A DNA stretch of 64,000 nt, taken from assembly GCA_015075165.1 (NCBI GenBank), contig JABTUY010000007.1, positions 124,001 through 188,000 on the forward strand, given 5' to 3'. Shown here piece after piece: positions 1-8,544 of the stretch; positions within the stretch are counted from its first letter, which is position 1; each line of letters starts with the position of its first letter. A program made the position numbers and the translations under genes. This stretch comes from Ideonella sp. (GTDB lineage: Bacteria; Pseudomonadota; Gammaproteobacteria; Burkholderiales; Burkholderiaceae_C). The notes under the pieces were generated by a model. That model had not been told where the DNA came from and did no database searches. It saw only the letters and a list, made by a program, of their open reading frames with translations.

Positions 1-1
1 G

Positions 2-1150
2 CAGGTCGAGCACCCGGTGACCGAGGCGATCACCGGGCTCGACCTTGTCGAGTGGCAGCTGCGCGTGGCCGCCGGCGAGCCGCTGCCGCTGCAGCAGGCG
101 CAGCTGAAGATCGGCGGCCATGCGATCGAGGCGCGCATCTGCGCCGAGAACCCCGACGCCGGGTTCCTGCCGGCCACCGGAGCGCTGCGCACGCTGCGCT
201 GGCCGGCGCACGTGGCGTTTGGCCGCAATGCCGACGCGCAGGCGTTCCACGACCCGGCGCCGGTTCGAGTCGACGCCGGCGTGCGCGAGGGCGACGCGAT
301 CACGCCGCACTACGACTCGATGATCGCCAAGCTGATCGTCTGGGGCAGCGATCGCGCGCAGGCGCTGGCGCGGCTCGACGCGGCGCTGCGCGACACGCAC
401 ATCGTCGGCCCGCACACCAACGTGGCGTTCCTGCGCCGGGCGGTGGCCACGCGCGCGTTCACCGGCGCCGACCTCGACACCGCGCTGATCGAGCGCGAGC
501 GCGCGGCGCTGTTCGACGCACCGCCGCTGCCGATCGAGCTGGCCGCCGCCGGCGTCGTCGCGCACACGCTGGCGGCCGAGGCGCCGCTGCAGGGCGCCGA
601 CCCGTGGTCACGCCGCGACGGCTTCCGGCTGCACGGCGGCGCGGCACGGCACTTCCACCTGCAGCGCGGCAGCGGCGACGAGCACGCGGTGGTGCTCGAG
701 CGGCTGCACGACGGTGCGCTGCGCCTGCGCGTCGGCGACGGCAGCTGGCCGCTGCAGATGCGCGCGCTGCCGCACGGCCGGCACGACCTGCAGCTGGGCG
801 AGCGCCGCGTGCCGGTGACGGTGTACGCGCACGGCGAGCAGGTGAGCGTGTTCGCCCCTGAAGGCCGTGCCGACCTGCGCGAGGTGGACGACATCGCGCA
901 CGCCGGCGAAGGCGCGGTCGACGGTGGGCAACTCACCGCGCCGATGCCCGGCAAGCTGATCGCCTACCTGGCCCAACCCGGCGATCGGGTGGCACGCGGA
1001 CAGGCGCTGGCGGTGATCGAGGCGATGAAGATGGAGCACACCATCCACGCGCCGCGCGACGGCGTGGTGGCCGAGTGCCTCTACACGGCGGGCGACCCGG
1101 TGGCCGAGGGCAGCGAGCTGCTGCGGCTGGAGTCAGCGGCGGCGGGTTGA
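2..1150 (+). CDS. mccA: 3-methylcrotonyl-CoA carboxylase biotin-containing subunit (5' partial)
   Basis: This is the C-terminal part of an acyl-CoA carboxylase alpha subunit. The reading frame is open to the left edge, so the N-terminal biotin carboxylase core lies outside the window. The visible part has the biotin carboxylase C-terminal motifs (GGHAIEARICAENP, then REGDAITPHYDSMIAKLIVWG), a linker, and a biotinyl carrier domain with the biotinylation motif EAMKMEH; the acceptor lysine is at 1028-1030. The enzyme carboxylates 3-methylcrotonyl-CoA in leucine and isovalerate breakdown. That substrate is inferred from the HMG-CoA lyase gene just downstream; acetyl- or propionyl-CoA carboxylase alpha subunits share the same architecture. 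A strong hairpin follows the stop codon. Confidence 0.88.
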   Translation, partial: QVEHPVTEAITGLDLVEWQLRVAAGEPLPLQQAQLKIGGHAIEARICAENPDAGFLPATGALRTLRWPAHVAFGRNADAQAFHDPAPVRVDAGVREGDAITPHYDSMIAKLIVWGSDRAQALARLDAALRDTHIVGPHTNVAFLRRAVATRAFTGADLDTALIERERAALFDAPPLPIELAAAGVVAHTLAAEAPLQGADPWSRRDGFRLHGGAARHFHLQRGSGDEHAVVLERLHDGALRLRVGDGSWPLQMRALPHGRHDLQLGERRVPVTVYAHGEQVSVFAPEGRADLREVDDIAHAGEGAVDGGQLTAPMPGKLIAYLAQPGDRVARGQALAVIEAMKMEHTIHAPRDGVVAECLYTAGDPVAEGSELLRLESAAAG

Positions 1151-1181
1151 CGCCGCGCGGCCGCCGGCCTGAGCCAGGAGC

Positions 1182-1207
1182 GCGCGCGGGCTGACCCGCC
1201 CGCGCGC
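1182..1207. terminator. Hairpin between convergent genes
   Basis: A perfect 10-bp stem (1182-1191 with 1198-1207) closes a 6-base loop. It lies between the stop of the carboxylase gene and the stop of the convergent Tim44-like gene. There is no T-tract, so terminator function on both strands is an inference from position and stem strength. Confidence 0.55.
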
Positions 1208-1215
1208 CCGCACGA

Positions 1216-2154
1216 TCACTGCGATTGCTGGATGCCGGCGATGGCCCAGGAACGGCTGTCGTCGGCCGGCCTGACCAGGTGCCAGATCTCGTCGAACGGC
1301 TCGGCGCCGGCGCCCGGGGCCTCGCGGATCAGGCCGGTGAAGCGCACGCTGACGACTTGCTGCACGCCCTCGTGCGCGAAGTCGACCAGCCGCGCGTCGA
1401 CCTGGACCACGTCGGTGGTCTGCGCCGCGTCGCCGCGGTCCTGCAGGTCCAGGCGCAGCGCTGCGAACAGCTCGGGTGTCGTGAAGTTGCGCAGGTCGTT
1501 CAGGTCGGCGCGGTCGTTGGCCGCCTGCAGGCGGATGAACAACATCTTCGCCAGGCGCTCGAAGCCCTCGCGGTCGAAGTCGGCAGGCACGGTGGTAGTG
1601 ACGCTGGCGGCCGAGTCGGGCGCGATCAACGAAGGCCTCGTCGTGGTGCCGGACCCGGGTGTCGGTGATTGGTGTGGCGTGTCGGGGCGCCTGTCGAAGC
1701 GCATCGGCGCGCCCGAAGCCGATGCAGTGGCCAGTGCGGGACGCCCGTTGCCGCCGCCGATGCGGCGCATCAGCATGCGCACGACGAACACGGCCGCGAT
1801 CGCCAGCAGCGCGAACATCACCATGTTGGCCAGGCCTTCGCCCCAGCCCAGGTGGCTGAACAGCGCGGCCAGCCCGAGGCCCGCTGCCAGCCCGGCGATC
1901 GGCCCCATCCAAGAGCGCTTGGGCGCGGCCGCGGCAGCGGCGCCGGTGCCCGCGGCCGCAGCCGGCGTGGCGGCGGGTGCCGTGCCCTGCTGGGCCGGCG
2001 TCGCGTTCTGCTGTTGCGCCGGTTTGTCCGGCGCGGCATTGCGCTGCATGCCCGACGAACGCGCGCCGCCCAGACGCTTGGCATCGGACTCCAGCGGCAT
2101 CAGCGAGAACACCATGCCCACGGCAAGCGCCGCCGACCAAAGGAACTTCATCAT
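1216..2154 (-). CDS. Tim44-like domain membrane protein
   Basis: A 312-residue protein with a signal peptide (about residues 1-25), an Ala/Gln/Pro-rich linker, one or two membrane segments near residues 85-135, and a C-terminal Tim44-like domain (about 185-310) ending FDEIWHLVRPADDSRSWAIAGIQQ. Bacterial Tim44-like proteins are usually membrane-anchored lipid- or protein-binding factors of unknown role. Two ATG codons stand in tandem at the start; the first is preceded by a GGAG at suitable spacing, while the longer reading frame upstream has low-complexity Arg-rich sequence unlike this family. It is transcribed convergently with the carboxylase gene. Confidence 0.8.
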   Translation of the reverse strand: MMKFLWSAALAVGMVFSLMPLESDAKRLGGARSSGMQRNAAPDKPAQQQNATPAQQGTAPAATPAAAAGTGAAAAAAPKRSWMGPIAGLAAGLGLAALFSHLGWGEGLANMVMFALLAIAAVFVVRMLMRRIGGGNGRPALATASASGAPMRFDRRPDTPHQSPTPGSGTTTRPSLIAPDSAASVTTTVPADFDREGFERLAKMLFIRLQAANDRADLNDLRNFTTPELFAALRLDLQDRGDAAQTTDVVQVDARLVDFAHEGVQQVVSVRFTGLIREAPGAGAEPFDEIWHLVRPADDSRSWAIAGIQQSQ

Positions 2155-2275
2155 CGTCTCCGTTTCATGACGGCTGCCGCCGGTGGCACCGGCCCATCCG
2201 GTGCGCGAGGCCCGCAGTGTGCACCGGATCCGTGAAGCGGCGGGTGCGTCGGCCGCTCGCGCTGCGCCGCTGCCT

Positions 2276-2626
2276 TCAGCGCGGCGCCGGGACCGCCGCC
2301 GGCAGCGCTGCTGCGGCGCCGCCCGCTGCCGTGTCGAAGCGCGAAGCCGCGAGCATCGAGGTGTCGTAGGTCGACACGCCGAAGGTCGACGACGCGCCGA
2401 TGCCCGACACATCGTGCAACAGCGCCGCGCTGATGCCGCGAAACGCCTTGCCCAGCCGGCGCAGGTCGCTGTCGTCGCAGGCGTCGCACACCAGCAGCAC
2501 GTCGCGCGCGTACAGCGGCTGCTTCAGCAGCCGGCCCACGTCGATGCCGCAGCCCAGCTCGCGCTTGAGCGCGTAGTGGATCCGGGTGGCGATCTGCAGC
2601 CGCCGATTGGCGCTGGACGTCATCAT
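2276..2626 (-). CDS. Conserved hypothetical protein
   Basis: A protein of about 116 residues that I cannot assign to a named family. The N-terminal two-thirds looks globular (RRLQIATRIHYALKRELG, LLKQPLYARDVLLVCDACDD), while the last 20 residues are Ala/Pro low complexity. Two adjacent ATG codons are possible starts, neither with a convincing ribosome binding site, so the start is uncertain. There is no signal peptide, membrane segment or catalytic motif. It is transcribed in the same direction as the Tim44-like gene, 121 bp before it. Confidence 0.55.
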   Translation of the reverse strand: MMTSSANRRLQIATRIHYALKRELGCGIDVGRLLKQPLYARDVLLVCDACDDSDLRRLGKAFRGISAALLHDVSGIGASSTFGVSTYDTSMLAASRFDTAAGGAAAALPAAVPAPR

Positions 2627-2790
2627 GGCGAGGAAGGGTGTGGCCGAGGGCGAAGCGGGCGGCGCAACGGCGCCGCGCCGAAGCCGATTGTCGCGATCCA
2701 GCGCGCACGATCCATCCCGCGAACGCGCGCACGCGGATGCACGCCGTGCGCACCTGCGGCCGCAATCCGATGCGTGTCCGCAGCCCGCAT

Positions 2791-2950
2791 GTCCCTGGCG
2801 CTGTGCGTTGGGCGTCGTGCTGCTGCCCCTGGCGCTGTGCGTTGAGCGTCGCGCCGCCCCTGGCGCTGTGCGTCGGGCGTCGCGCCGCCCCTGGCGCCGC
2901 GCGTGCGGCGCCGCGCCGCCCCTGGCGCCGCGCGTGCGGCGCCGCGCCGC
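2791..2950. repeat. 31-bp tandem repeat, five copies
   Basis: Five head-to-tail copies start at 2791, 2825, 2856, 2887 and 2918 with the motif CCCTGGCGCYGYGCGT. The spacing is 34 bp once and then exactly 31 bp three times. The array fills the region just upstream of mvaB and ends immediately before a TATAGT hexamer at 2951. There are no spacers, so this is a slippage-type array and not a CRISPR. Confidence 0.85.
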
Positions 2951-3001
2951 TATAGTGTGGCGACCCCCGCGCCTTCGCTGTCTTCGAGAGCTCTGCCCGC
3001 C

Positions 3002-3907
3002 ATGCTGCCCAGCCACGTCACGATCGTCGAGGTCGGCCCGCGCGACGGGCTGCAGAACGAGAAGCAGCCGGTGGCCACCGAGCACAAGGTGGAACTCGTG
3101 CATCGGCTGCAAGCGGCCGGCCTGCGCGAGATCGAGGTCACCAGCTTCGTCAGCCCGAAGTGGGTGCCGCAGATGGCCGATAACGCGCAGGTGATGGCCG
3201 GCATCCGGCGCTCACCGGGCGTGCGCTACTCGGTGCTCACCCCCAACCTGAAGGGTTTCGAGGCCGCGCTCGCATCGCGGCCCGACGAGATCGTGGTGTT
3301 CGGCGCCGCCAGCGAAGCGTTCAGCCAGCGCAACATCAACTGCTCGATCGCCGAGAGCATCGCGCGCTTCGCGCCGGTGGTGGCCGCCGCGCGCGAGGCC
3401 GGCATCAAGGTGCGCGGCGCCGTGTCGTGCGCGCTCGGCTGCCCGTACCAGGGCGAGGTGCCGGCCGACGAGGTCGAGCGCGTGGTGCGGCTGATGCAGG
3501 AGATCGGCGTGCAGCACATCGGCATCGCCGACACCATCGGCGTCGGCACGCCGCGCAAGGTGCAGGCGGCGCTCGAGCGCGCGCTGAAGCACTACCCGCT
3601 GGCCGAGGTGAGCGGGCATTTCCACGACACCTACGGCCAGGCGCTGACCAACATCTACACCTGCCTCGAGATCGGCGTGCACACCTTCGACACCAGCGTG
3701 GCCGGGCTCGGCGGCTGCCCGTATGCCAAGGGCGCCACCGGCAACGTGGCCACCGAGGACGTGGTCTACCTGCTCAACGGCCTGGGCATCGACACCGGGC
3801 TCGACCTCGACGCGCTGGTCGACGCCGGCGCGTTCATCTCCGAGCGGCTCGGTCGGCCGCCGATCGCACGCGTGGCCCGCGCGCTGCTCGCCAAGCGTGC
3901 GACATGA
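3002..3907 (+). CDS. mvaB: Hydroxymethylglutaryl-CoA lyase
   Basis: A 301-residue TIM-barrel lyase that splits HMG-CoA into acetoacetate and acetyl-CoA, the last step of leucine catabolism. It has the family start VTIVEVGPRDGLQNE, the metal and substrate segment HFHDTYGQALTNIY, and the catalytic cysteine loop GLGGCPYAKGATGN near residue 237. The ATG at 3002 matches the family N-terminus; the frame is open further upstream, but that part is translated tandem repeat. The gene fits with the carboxylase subunit upstream, although two minus-strand genes now separate them, so this is not one transcript. Confidence 0.95.
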   Translation: MLPSHVTIVEVGPRDGLQNEKQPVATEHKVELVHRLQAAGLREIEVTSFVSPKWVPQMADNAQVMAGIRRSPGVRYSVLTPNLKGFEAALASRPDEIVVFGAASEAFSQRNINCSIAESIARFAPVVAAAREAGIKVRGAVSCALGCPYQGEVPADEVERVVRLMQEIGVQHIGIADTIGVGTPRKVQAALERALKHYPLAEVSGHFHDTYGQALTNIYTCLEIGVHTFDTSVAGLGGCPYAKGATGNVATEDVVYLLNGLGIDTGLDLDALVDAGAFISERLGRPPIARVARALLAKRAT

Positions 3908-4018
3908 CCCACCCCCGATGCGGCCTGGCGGCCGCCTCCCCCTCAAGGGGGCGGCGCCAGCGGACCGGCAGAGCCGGATCCGCGGCGCCCGCTTGGGGGT
4001 GTGCAGCCGGAGGCATGG
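3908..4018. repeat. Dispersed GC-rich palindromic repeat, copy A
   Basis: An intergenic element with a CCCCCTCAAGGGGG hairpin (about 3938-3951), followed by the signature ACCGGCAGAGCCGGATCC. Related copies occur near 39.1, 45.7, 51.9 and 62.0 kb. The 5' part (acccacccccgatgcggcc) nearly matches the copy at 61965. Such elements are common between genes of Burkholderiales, and this one separates mvaB from the ybaK-like gene. Confidence 0.75.
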
Positions 4019-4019
4019 T

Positions 4020-4505
4020 GTGACGACGCCCGAGCGCCCCGATGGCTTTCGCCGCGTGGCGCAGGCGCTGCGCGAACTCGGCCACGCGCACCCGCCGCTG
4101 TGGCTCGACGTGGCGGCGCGCACCTCGCAGGAGGCGGCCGATGCGCTGGGCATCGCGGTGGGGCAGATCGCCAAGAGCGTGATCTTCCGCCGCCGCAGCG
4201 ACGACCGCGCGGTGCTGGTCATCGCCTCGGGCGACCGCCGTGTCGACGAGCGCAAGGTCGGCGCCGTCACCGGCGAGCTGGCGCGCGCCGATGCGGCGTT
4301 CGTGCGCGCGGCCACCGGCTTCGTGATCGGCGGCGTCGCGCCGCTGGCGCACGCCAGCGAGCCGCTGACGTTGATCGACCGCGAGCTGTTCCGCTTCGGC
4401 GAGATCTGGGCCGCGGCCGGCCACCCCAACGGTGTGTTCAAGCTGACCCCGGCCGACCTCGAACGCTACACCGGCGCGCCGGTGGCCGACGTGGTGGTGG
4501 TGTGA
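4020..4505 (+). CDS. YbaK/EbsC-family aminoacyl-tRNA deacylase
   Basis: A 161-residue YbaK/ProX-type editing domain protein. The family hydrolyses misacylated tRNAs, typically Ala- or Cys-tRNA(Pro). Typical segments are present: QIAKSVIFRR with the conserved lysine, VLVIASGDRRVDERKV, and the C-terminal ATGFVIGGVAPLAH followed by HPNGVFKLTPADLERYTG. Translation starts at a GTG with a GGAGG six bases upstream. The stop overlaps the GTG start of the DUF1289 gene by four bases, so the two are probably translationally coupled. The exact tRNA substrate cannot be told from sequence. Confidence 0.9.
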   Translation: MTTPERPDGFRRVAQALRELGHAHPPLWLDVAARTSQEAADALGIAVGQIAKSVIFRRRSDDRAVLVIASGDRRVDERKVGAVTGELARADAAFVRAATGFVIGGVAPLAHASEPLTLIDRELFRFGEIWAAAGHPNGVFKLTPADLERYTGAPVADVVVV

Positions 4506-4738
4506 GCACTCGAGCACCCGTGCCGAAGCCGGCCGTGCCGTCGCCGTGCATCGATGTCTGCCGCATCGACGCCGCCAGCGGTCTGTGCGAGGGCTGCCTG
4601 CGCACGCTCGACGAGATCGCCACCTGGAGTGGGCTCGACGACGACGCCAAGCGCGCGGTGTGGCAGCGCCTCGCAGTGCGGCGCGCGCAGCACCCACAGC
4701 TGGGCCGTCGCGAACCGGCCGCGCAGGCCGACCGATGA
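4502..4738 (+). CDS. DUF1289 small cysteine-rich protein
   Basis: A 78-residue protein with the DUF1289 signature PSPCIDVCRIDAASGLCEGC, giving four closely spaced cysteines (CxxxC and CxxC type) that suggest metal or Fe-S binding, then the conserved RTLDEIATWS. The GTG start overlaps the upstream stop as GTGA, and its own stop overlaps the next ATG as ATGA, so it is the middle gene of a tightly coupled trio. Its function is unknown in the family. Confidence 0.85.
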   Translation: MSTRAPVPKPAVPSPCIDVCRIDAASGLCEGCLRTLDEIATWSGLDDDAKRAVWQRLAVRRAQHPQLGRREPAAQADR

Positions 4739-5391
4739 AGCGCATCGTCTTTCACTTCGACGTCATCTCGCCGTTCGCTTACCTGGCGTTCGAGCACCTG
4801 CCGCGCTCGCTCGAGGGCTGCAGCTACGAGGTGCAGTACCGTCCGCTGCTGCTCGCCGGCCTGCTCGGCCACTGGGGCCAGAAAGGGCCGGCCGAGATCG
4901 AGCCGAAGCGGCAATGGACGTTTCGCCACGTCGCGTGGCTGGCACACACGCTGGACGTGCCGCTGCAGGTGCCGGCAACGCACCCGTTCAACCCGCTGCC
5001 GCTGCTGCGGCTGGCGCTGGCCGCGGTGCCGGCCGGCGCGCTGCCGAACCGGCGCATCGTCGAGGCGCTGCTGCGCCATGTCTGGCGCGGCGACGGCGCC
5101 GAGGCCGGCGACGCGCAGCGGCTGCGCGTGCTGACCGAATCGCTGGCGCCGCCGCGCGACCCGGCCGGCGACGAGGTCAAGGCCGAGCTGCGTGCGCTGA
5201 CCGAGGCGGCGATCGCGCGCGGCATCTTCGGCGTGCCGAGCTTCGAGCTAGACGGCCGCGTGTTCTGGGGCCTCGACGCACTGCCGATGCTGCGCGCCGC
5301 GCTGCAGGGCGATGCCTGGTTCGACGGGCCCGCGTGGGCCGACGCGGGCGCGCCGCGGCCGGGGCTGACCCGGCCGGGCCGCGAGCGCTGA
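4735..5391 (+). CDS. DsbA-like 2-hydroxychromene-2-carboxylate isomerase family protein
   Basis: A 218-residue thioredoxin-fold protein of the GST-kappa/HCCA isomerase group. It begins IVFHFDVISPFAYLAFEHLP, with serine-proline replacing the DsbA CxxC, and carries the late motif GIFGVPSFELDGRVFWGLD. The family includes NahD isomerases of naphthalene breakdown and many proteins of unknown substrate. No aromatic degradation genes are nearby, so the substrate is open. The ATG overlaps the previous stop by four bases. Confidence 0.85.
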   Translation: MKRIVFHFDVISPFAYLAFEHLPRSLEGCSYEVQYRPLLLAGLLGHWGQKGPAEIEPKRQWTFRHVAWLAHTLDVPLQVPATHPFNPLPLLRLALAAVPAGALPNRRIVEALLRHVWRGDGAEAGDAQRLRVLTESLAPPRDPAGDEVKAELRALTEAAIARGIFGVPSFELDGRVFWGLDALPMLRAALQGDAWFDGPAWADAGAPRPGLTRPGRER

Positions 5392-5464
5392 CGCGCGAGC
5401 TTCGCGGCGCCGGGCCGCACCCTGCGTGCGCCGTGACCGCGCAGACCGTGCGCGGCCGGGTTGT

Positions 5465-7174
5465 TCATCGTGCGGCGCCGGCCCGCGGCGGGTGACGGCA
5501 GCCGGCGGTGAAGTCCCATGCGCGGTCGTACAGCGCAGTCTGCACGTCGAGCAGGCCGAGCAGCGTGTGAAACAGGTTGTCGTGCTGCAGGTGGCCTTGC
5601 GCATGGCGGCGCAGGCAGGCGTCGTCGAGGCCGCTGTCGCGGCGCATGCCGGCGGACAGCCACAGCACCATCGGCACCCTTGTCTGCACCGCGGGCGCGA
5701 TCGCATACGGCATGCCGTGCAGAAACAACCCGTTCTCGCCCAGCGATTCACCGTGGTCCGACACGTACAGCAGCGCCGAGTCGACGCGGCCCGCATGCGA
5801 GCGCAGTCGCGCGATCAGCTGCGCCAGCACGTGGTCGGTGTACAGCAGCGCGTTGTCGTAGGCGTTGACGATCTCCTCGCGCGTGCAGTGCTGCAGGTCG
5901 TCGTTGCGGCATGCCGGCGTGAAGCGCTCGAACGCCGGCGGGTAGCGCCGGAAGTACGACGGTCCGTGGTTGCCGAGCATGTGCAGCACCAGCAGCCCGG
6001 TGCCCTTGGCCTGATCGAGCTGCGCGTCGAGCGCGAACAGCAGCGCCTCGTCGAGGCAGTGGCCGTCACGGCACAGGCCCGGCGCATCGGCGGCCTGCAC
6101 GGTCTCGTTCGGCAGGCCGTCGCAGACGCCCTTGCAGCCCGACTGGTTGTCGCGCCAGCGCACCGCGACGCCGGCGCGCGCCAGCACGTGCAGCAGGCTC
6201 TGGCTGCCGCGGATGCGCGCCTCGTCGTAGTCGCGCCGGCCCACTGGCGCGAACATGCACGGCAGCGAGGTTTCGGTGTTGGTGCCGCAGGCGGTCACGT
6301 CGGGGAAGTTGATCAACCCCTCCGGCCCCTGCAGCGCCGCCAGCTCGGGCGTGGTCTGGCGCGCGTAGCCGTCGAGGCCCCAGTTGGCCGCGCGCGCGGT
6401 CTCGCCGACCACCAGCACCACCAGCAGCGGCTTGCTGCGCGTGGCCCAGCCCGGGCCGGGCCGGGCGTCGAGCCCGATCGGCTGCCGCGGTTTCGTCGCG
6501 CCGCGCGTCTCGCGTGCGATCACGGTGCCGAGCGCGAACACCATGTTGCCCGGCGTGATCAGGTGGCGCACCTCGCGCTGGTTGCGGATCAGCGACGCGA
6601 ACGGCTGGAACACCGTGAGCAGTGCCGCCACCGCGACCGCGAACCCGGCCAGCAGCCAGCCGATGCGCAACAACGTCGCGCGCACCAGCGGGCGGCGCCG
6701 CAGCCGCACGCGCCACAGCAGCAGCAGCGGCAACGCCGCGTACAGCAACAGGTGCGGCAGTAGGGCCGGCGTCAGCAGCTCGCGCGCCTCCGCCACGTTG
6801 GTGCGCAGCACGTTGCGCACCATCGAGGCGTCGAAGAACACGCCGTAGCGGCTCATGTAGAAAGTGCCGAACGCGGTGGCGACGATCAGCAGCGCCAGCA
6901 GCGGCTTCAGCGTCCAGCGGTTGCACACCAGCGCCAGCAGCACGAAATGCGCCGCCGCCAGCAGCACCAGCACCGCGGCCACGAAGCCCCAGGTGGCCGG
7001 CGCCGCGAGGTCGTGGCCGCGCAGCGCCGCGGCAAGGAACGGGCCGTTGGCCGCCAGCGCGAAGAACACGCTCGCGGCCAGCAGCACCGCCTCGCCGCTG
7101 GCGGTGCACGCCAACCGCGGCGGGCCGGCCGGCGGTGCGGACTCGGTGGGCGACGGCGGCATGGCCGGCATCAT
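5465..7174 (-). CDS. eptA: Phosphoethanolamine transferase (EptA/MCR-type)
   Basis: A 569-residue inner-membrane enzyme with about five N-terminal membrane helices (residues 30-230) and a periplasmic sulfatase-fold domain. Visible active-site segments are VVGETARAANW (zinc ligand Glu), GTNTETSLPCMF with the phosphoethanolamine-accepting threonine, and SDHGESLGENG. The paired cysteines of the periplasmic domain (CKGVCDGLPNE, CRDGHC) match the family. It transfers phosphoethanolamine from phosphatidylethanolamine to lipid A, which lowers surface negative charge. Three methionines lie within the first five codons, so the exact start may be 7174, 7171 or 7162. Confidence 0.92.
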   Translation of the reverse strand: MMPAMPPSPTESAPPAGPPRLACTASGEAVLLAASVFFALAANGPFLAAALRGHDLAAPATWGFVAAVLVLLAAAHFVLLALVCNRWTLKPLLALLIVATAFGTFYMSRYGVFFDASMVRNVLRTNVAEARELLTPALLPHLLLYAALPLLLLWRVRLRRRPLVRATLLRIGWLLAGFAVAVAALLTVFQPFASLIRNQREVRHLITPGNMVFALGTVIARETRGATKPRQPIGLDARPGPGWATRSKPLLVVLVVGETARAANWGLDGYARQTTPELAALQGPEGLINFPDVTACGTNTETSLPCMFAPVGRRDYDEARIRGSQSLLHVLARAGVAVRWRDNQSGCKGVCDGLPNETVQAADAPGLCRDGHCLDEALLFALDAQLDQAKGTGLLVLHMLGNHGPSYFRRYPPAFERFTPACRNDDLQHCTREEIVNAYDNALLYTDHVLAQLIARLRSHAGRVDSALLYVSDHGESLGENGLFLHGMPYAIAPAVQTRVPMVLWLSAGMRRDSGLDDACLRRHAQGHLQHDNLFHTLLGLLDVQTALYDRAWDFTAGCRHPPRAGAAR

Positions 7175-7280
7175 CCGGCATCGGGGTGGGTGCGCCGCAG
7201 TCGGTGCTCCGACGCGCCGGCCCCCTCGCCGCCTCGGATCCCGGGCGCGAGGCCCGGCACGGACCGCCGCGTCGGCGTCG

Positions 7281-7973
7281 TCAATCGATCGTCTGCACGC
7301 CCAGCGCGGCCAGCGTGCCGGCGGTGAGCAGGCCGCTGTCGCGCATGTTCTTCAGCGTCTGGAAGTGCTGCAGCGCCTCGACCAGCTCGGGGTTCATCAT
7401 GCCGTCGATCGGGCCATCGTACAGCGCCAGGCCGGTCAGCTTCAGCTGCACCTGCATCACCTGCAGCCGCAGCTTCTCGGTCTCGGTGAGCACCACCGTC
7501 ATGCGGCCGCGGCTGCGCGCCGCGCGCGGCGGCGCCGGGTCGGTCGGCGGCGTCGGCAGCACCACCTGGGTGGTGGCCCGCACCACGGCATTGAGTGCGC
7601 GCGACGACGCCGATGCGCGCGCGGATCGGGACGCGGCGGTCGGCGTCAGCAGTTCCACCAGCGCGCCGGGCGGCACCGTCTCGGCGCCTTCGGTCGAGGT
7701 GCTGTGCGCGTTCGACGGGCGCCGGCGCGGGCGCGGCTTCGGCGCGCCGGCGTGGGCATCGGCCGGCCCGAGCGGCAGCTGCGAATCGCGATCGTCCAGC
7801 GGCATCAGCGGGGTGGTCAGCGTCGAGGGCCCGGTGTCGGAGGCGACCTCGGACGCAGCGGCGGCGGTATCGATCGGCGTGGCCATCGTGCTGTCGGGCG
7901 GCACGGCCGCGCGCGGCGTCGCGCCCGATGAGCCGTTCATCAACGACGAAAGGTTGCGAAAGAAGCTGCCCAT
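7281..7973 (-). CDS. Peptidoglycan-binding domain protein
   Basis: A 230-residue protein with a disordered Ala/Thr/Pro/Arg-rich N-terminal 160 residues and a C-terminal PG_binding_1-like domain (QVQLKLTGLALYDGPIDG, then LVEALQHFQTLKNMRDSG). There is no clear signal peptide. The chosen ATG begins GSFFRNLSSLMNG; upstream codons in the same frame give low-quality sequence. It may bind the cell wall, but nothing in the neighbourhood fixes its role. Confidence 0.7.
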   Translation of the reverse strand: MGSFFRNLSSLMNGSSGATPRAAVPPDSTMATPIDTAAAASEVASDTGPSTLTTPLMPLDDRDSQLPLGPADAHAGAPKPRPRRRPSNAHSTSTEGAETVPPGALVELLTPTAASRSARASASSRALNAVVRATTQVVLPTPPTDPAPPRAARSRGRMTVVLTETEKLRLQVMQVQLKLTGLALYDGPIDGMMNPELVEALQHFQTLKNMRDSGLLTAGTLAALGVQTID

Positions 7974-8267
7974 CGACGACAAACCCCCTGCGTCCGATTC
8001 TCGCGCGCCGGCGCGAACCCGCCCCCACACGAACAAGGGGCTCGGCTGCAGTCTGCCGAAGCCGCAGTGCGGCCTGGATTGGTGGCGACCCGAACGTGGC
8101 GAACCGATCTCAGTGCAACTGCGGATTGAACCGCCGCCGCGGTCGCCCGGTCCGCGCCGCGGCGCCAGCCGGCCATTGGCGGCCAGATTGGTTGAACGGG
8201 CGGCGCGACGGCGGCAACCCAACAGGGACCGCTTCGAAGAAGACACCGCCAACCCCAGGAGACCGCC

Positions 8268-8456
8268 ATGTACCGCGAATTCGACCGCCCCGCCAGCTGG
8301 ACCCGCGCGCTGTTCGGCGCCGCCGCCCTCGCCGTCACGCTGGTCATCGGCCTCGGCCTCGAAGGTCTGGCGGACAACTACCACCGCCAGAACCTGGCCG
8401 CCGCGCACGCGGCGCCGGCGAGCGTGATGGTGGCGCAGGCCAGCGTGCACCCGTAA
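8268..8456 (+). CDS. Small single-pass membrane protein
   Basis: A 62-residue protein with one hydrophobic helix (ALFGAAALAVTLVIGLGLEGL, about residues 14-34), a basic/polar N-terminus and an Ala-rich tail. An AGGAG sits seven bases before the ATG, which supports real translation. I do not recognise the family. It stands alone between the peptidoglycan-binding gene, about 290 bp upstream on the other strand, and the convergent ECF sigma gene. The upstream stretch 7974-8267 holds nothing else I can identify. Confidence 0.6.
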   Translation: MYREFDRPASWTRALFGAAALAVTLVIGLGLEGLADNYHRQNLAAAHAAPASVMVAQASVHP

Positions 8457-8544
8457 GCCCGCGGCGCCGCGGCCGCCCGCGCCGCGGATCGATCGCCCCT
8501 CGTTCTCGCCGCCCGCTGCCTCGCGCACGCGGGCTTGGGCCGCA

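Noticed and set aside
2791-2950. CRISPR array
   Set aside because: The 31-bp units follow each other without spacers and no cas genes are in the window.
2941-2960. NrdR box before mvaB
   Set aside because: TATAGTGT resembles half of the box found at nrdJ, but the left half is missing and mvaB is not a reductase gene. It is more likely just a -10 element.
5426-6763. Long open frame antisense to eptA
   Set aside because: GC-rich DNA gives long open frames on the opposite strand. The product is Arg/Gln/Val low complexity without any family motif, while the minus strand encodes a clear EptA.
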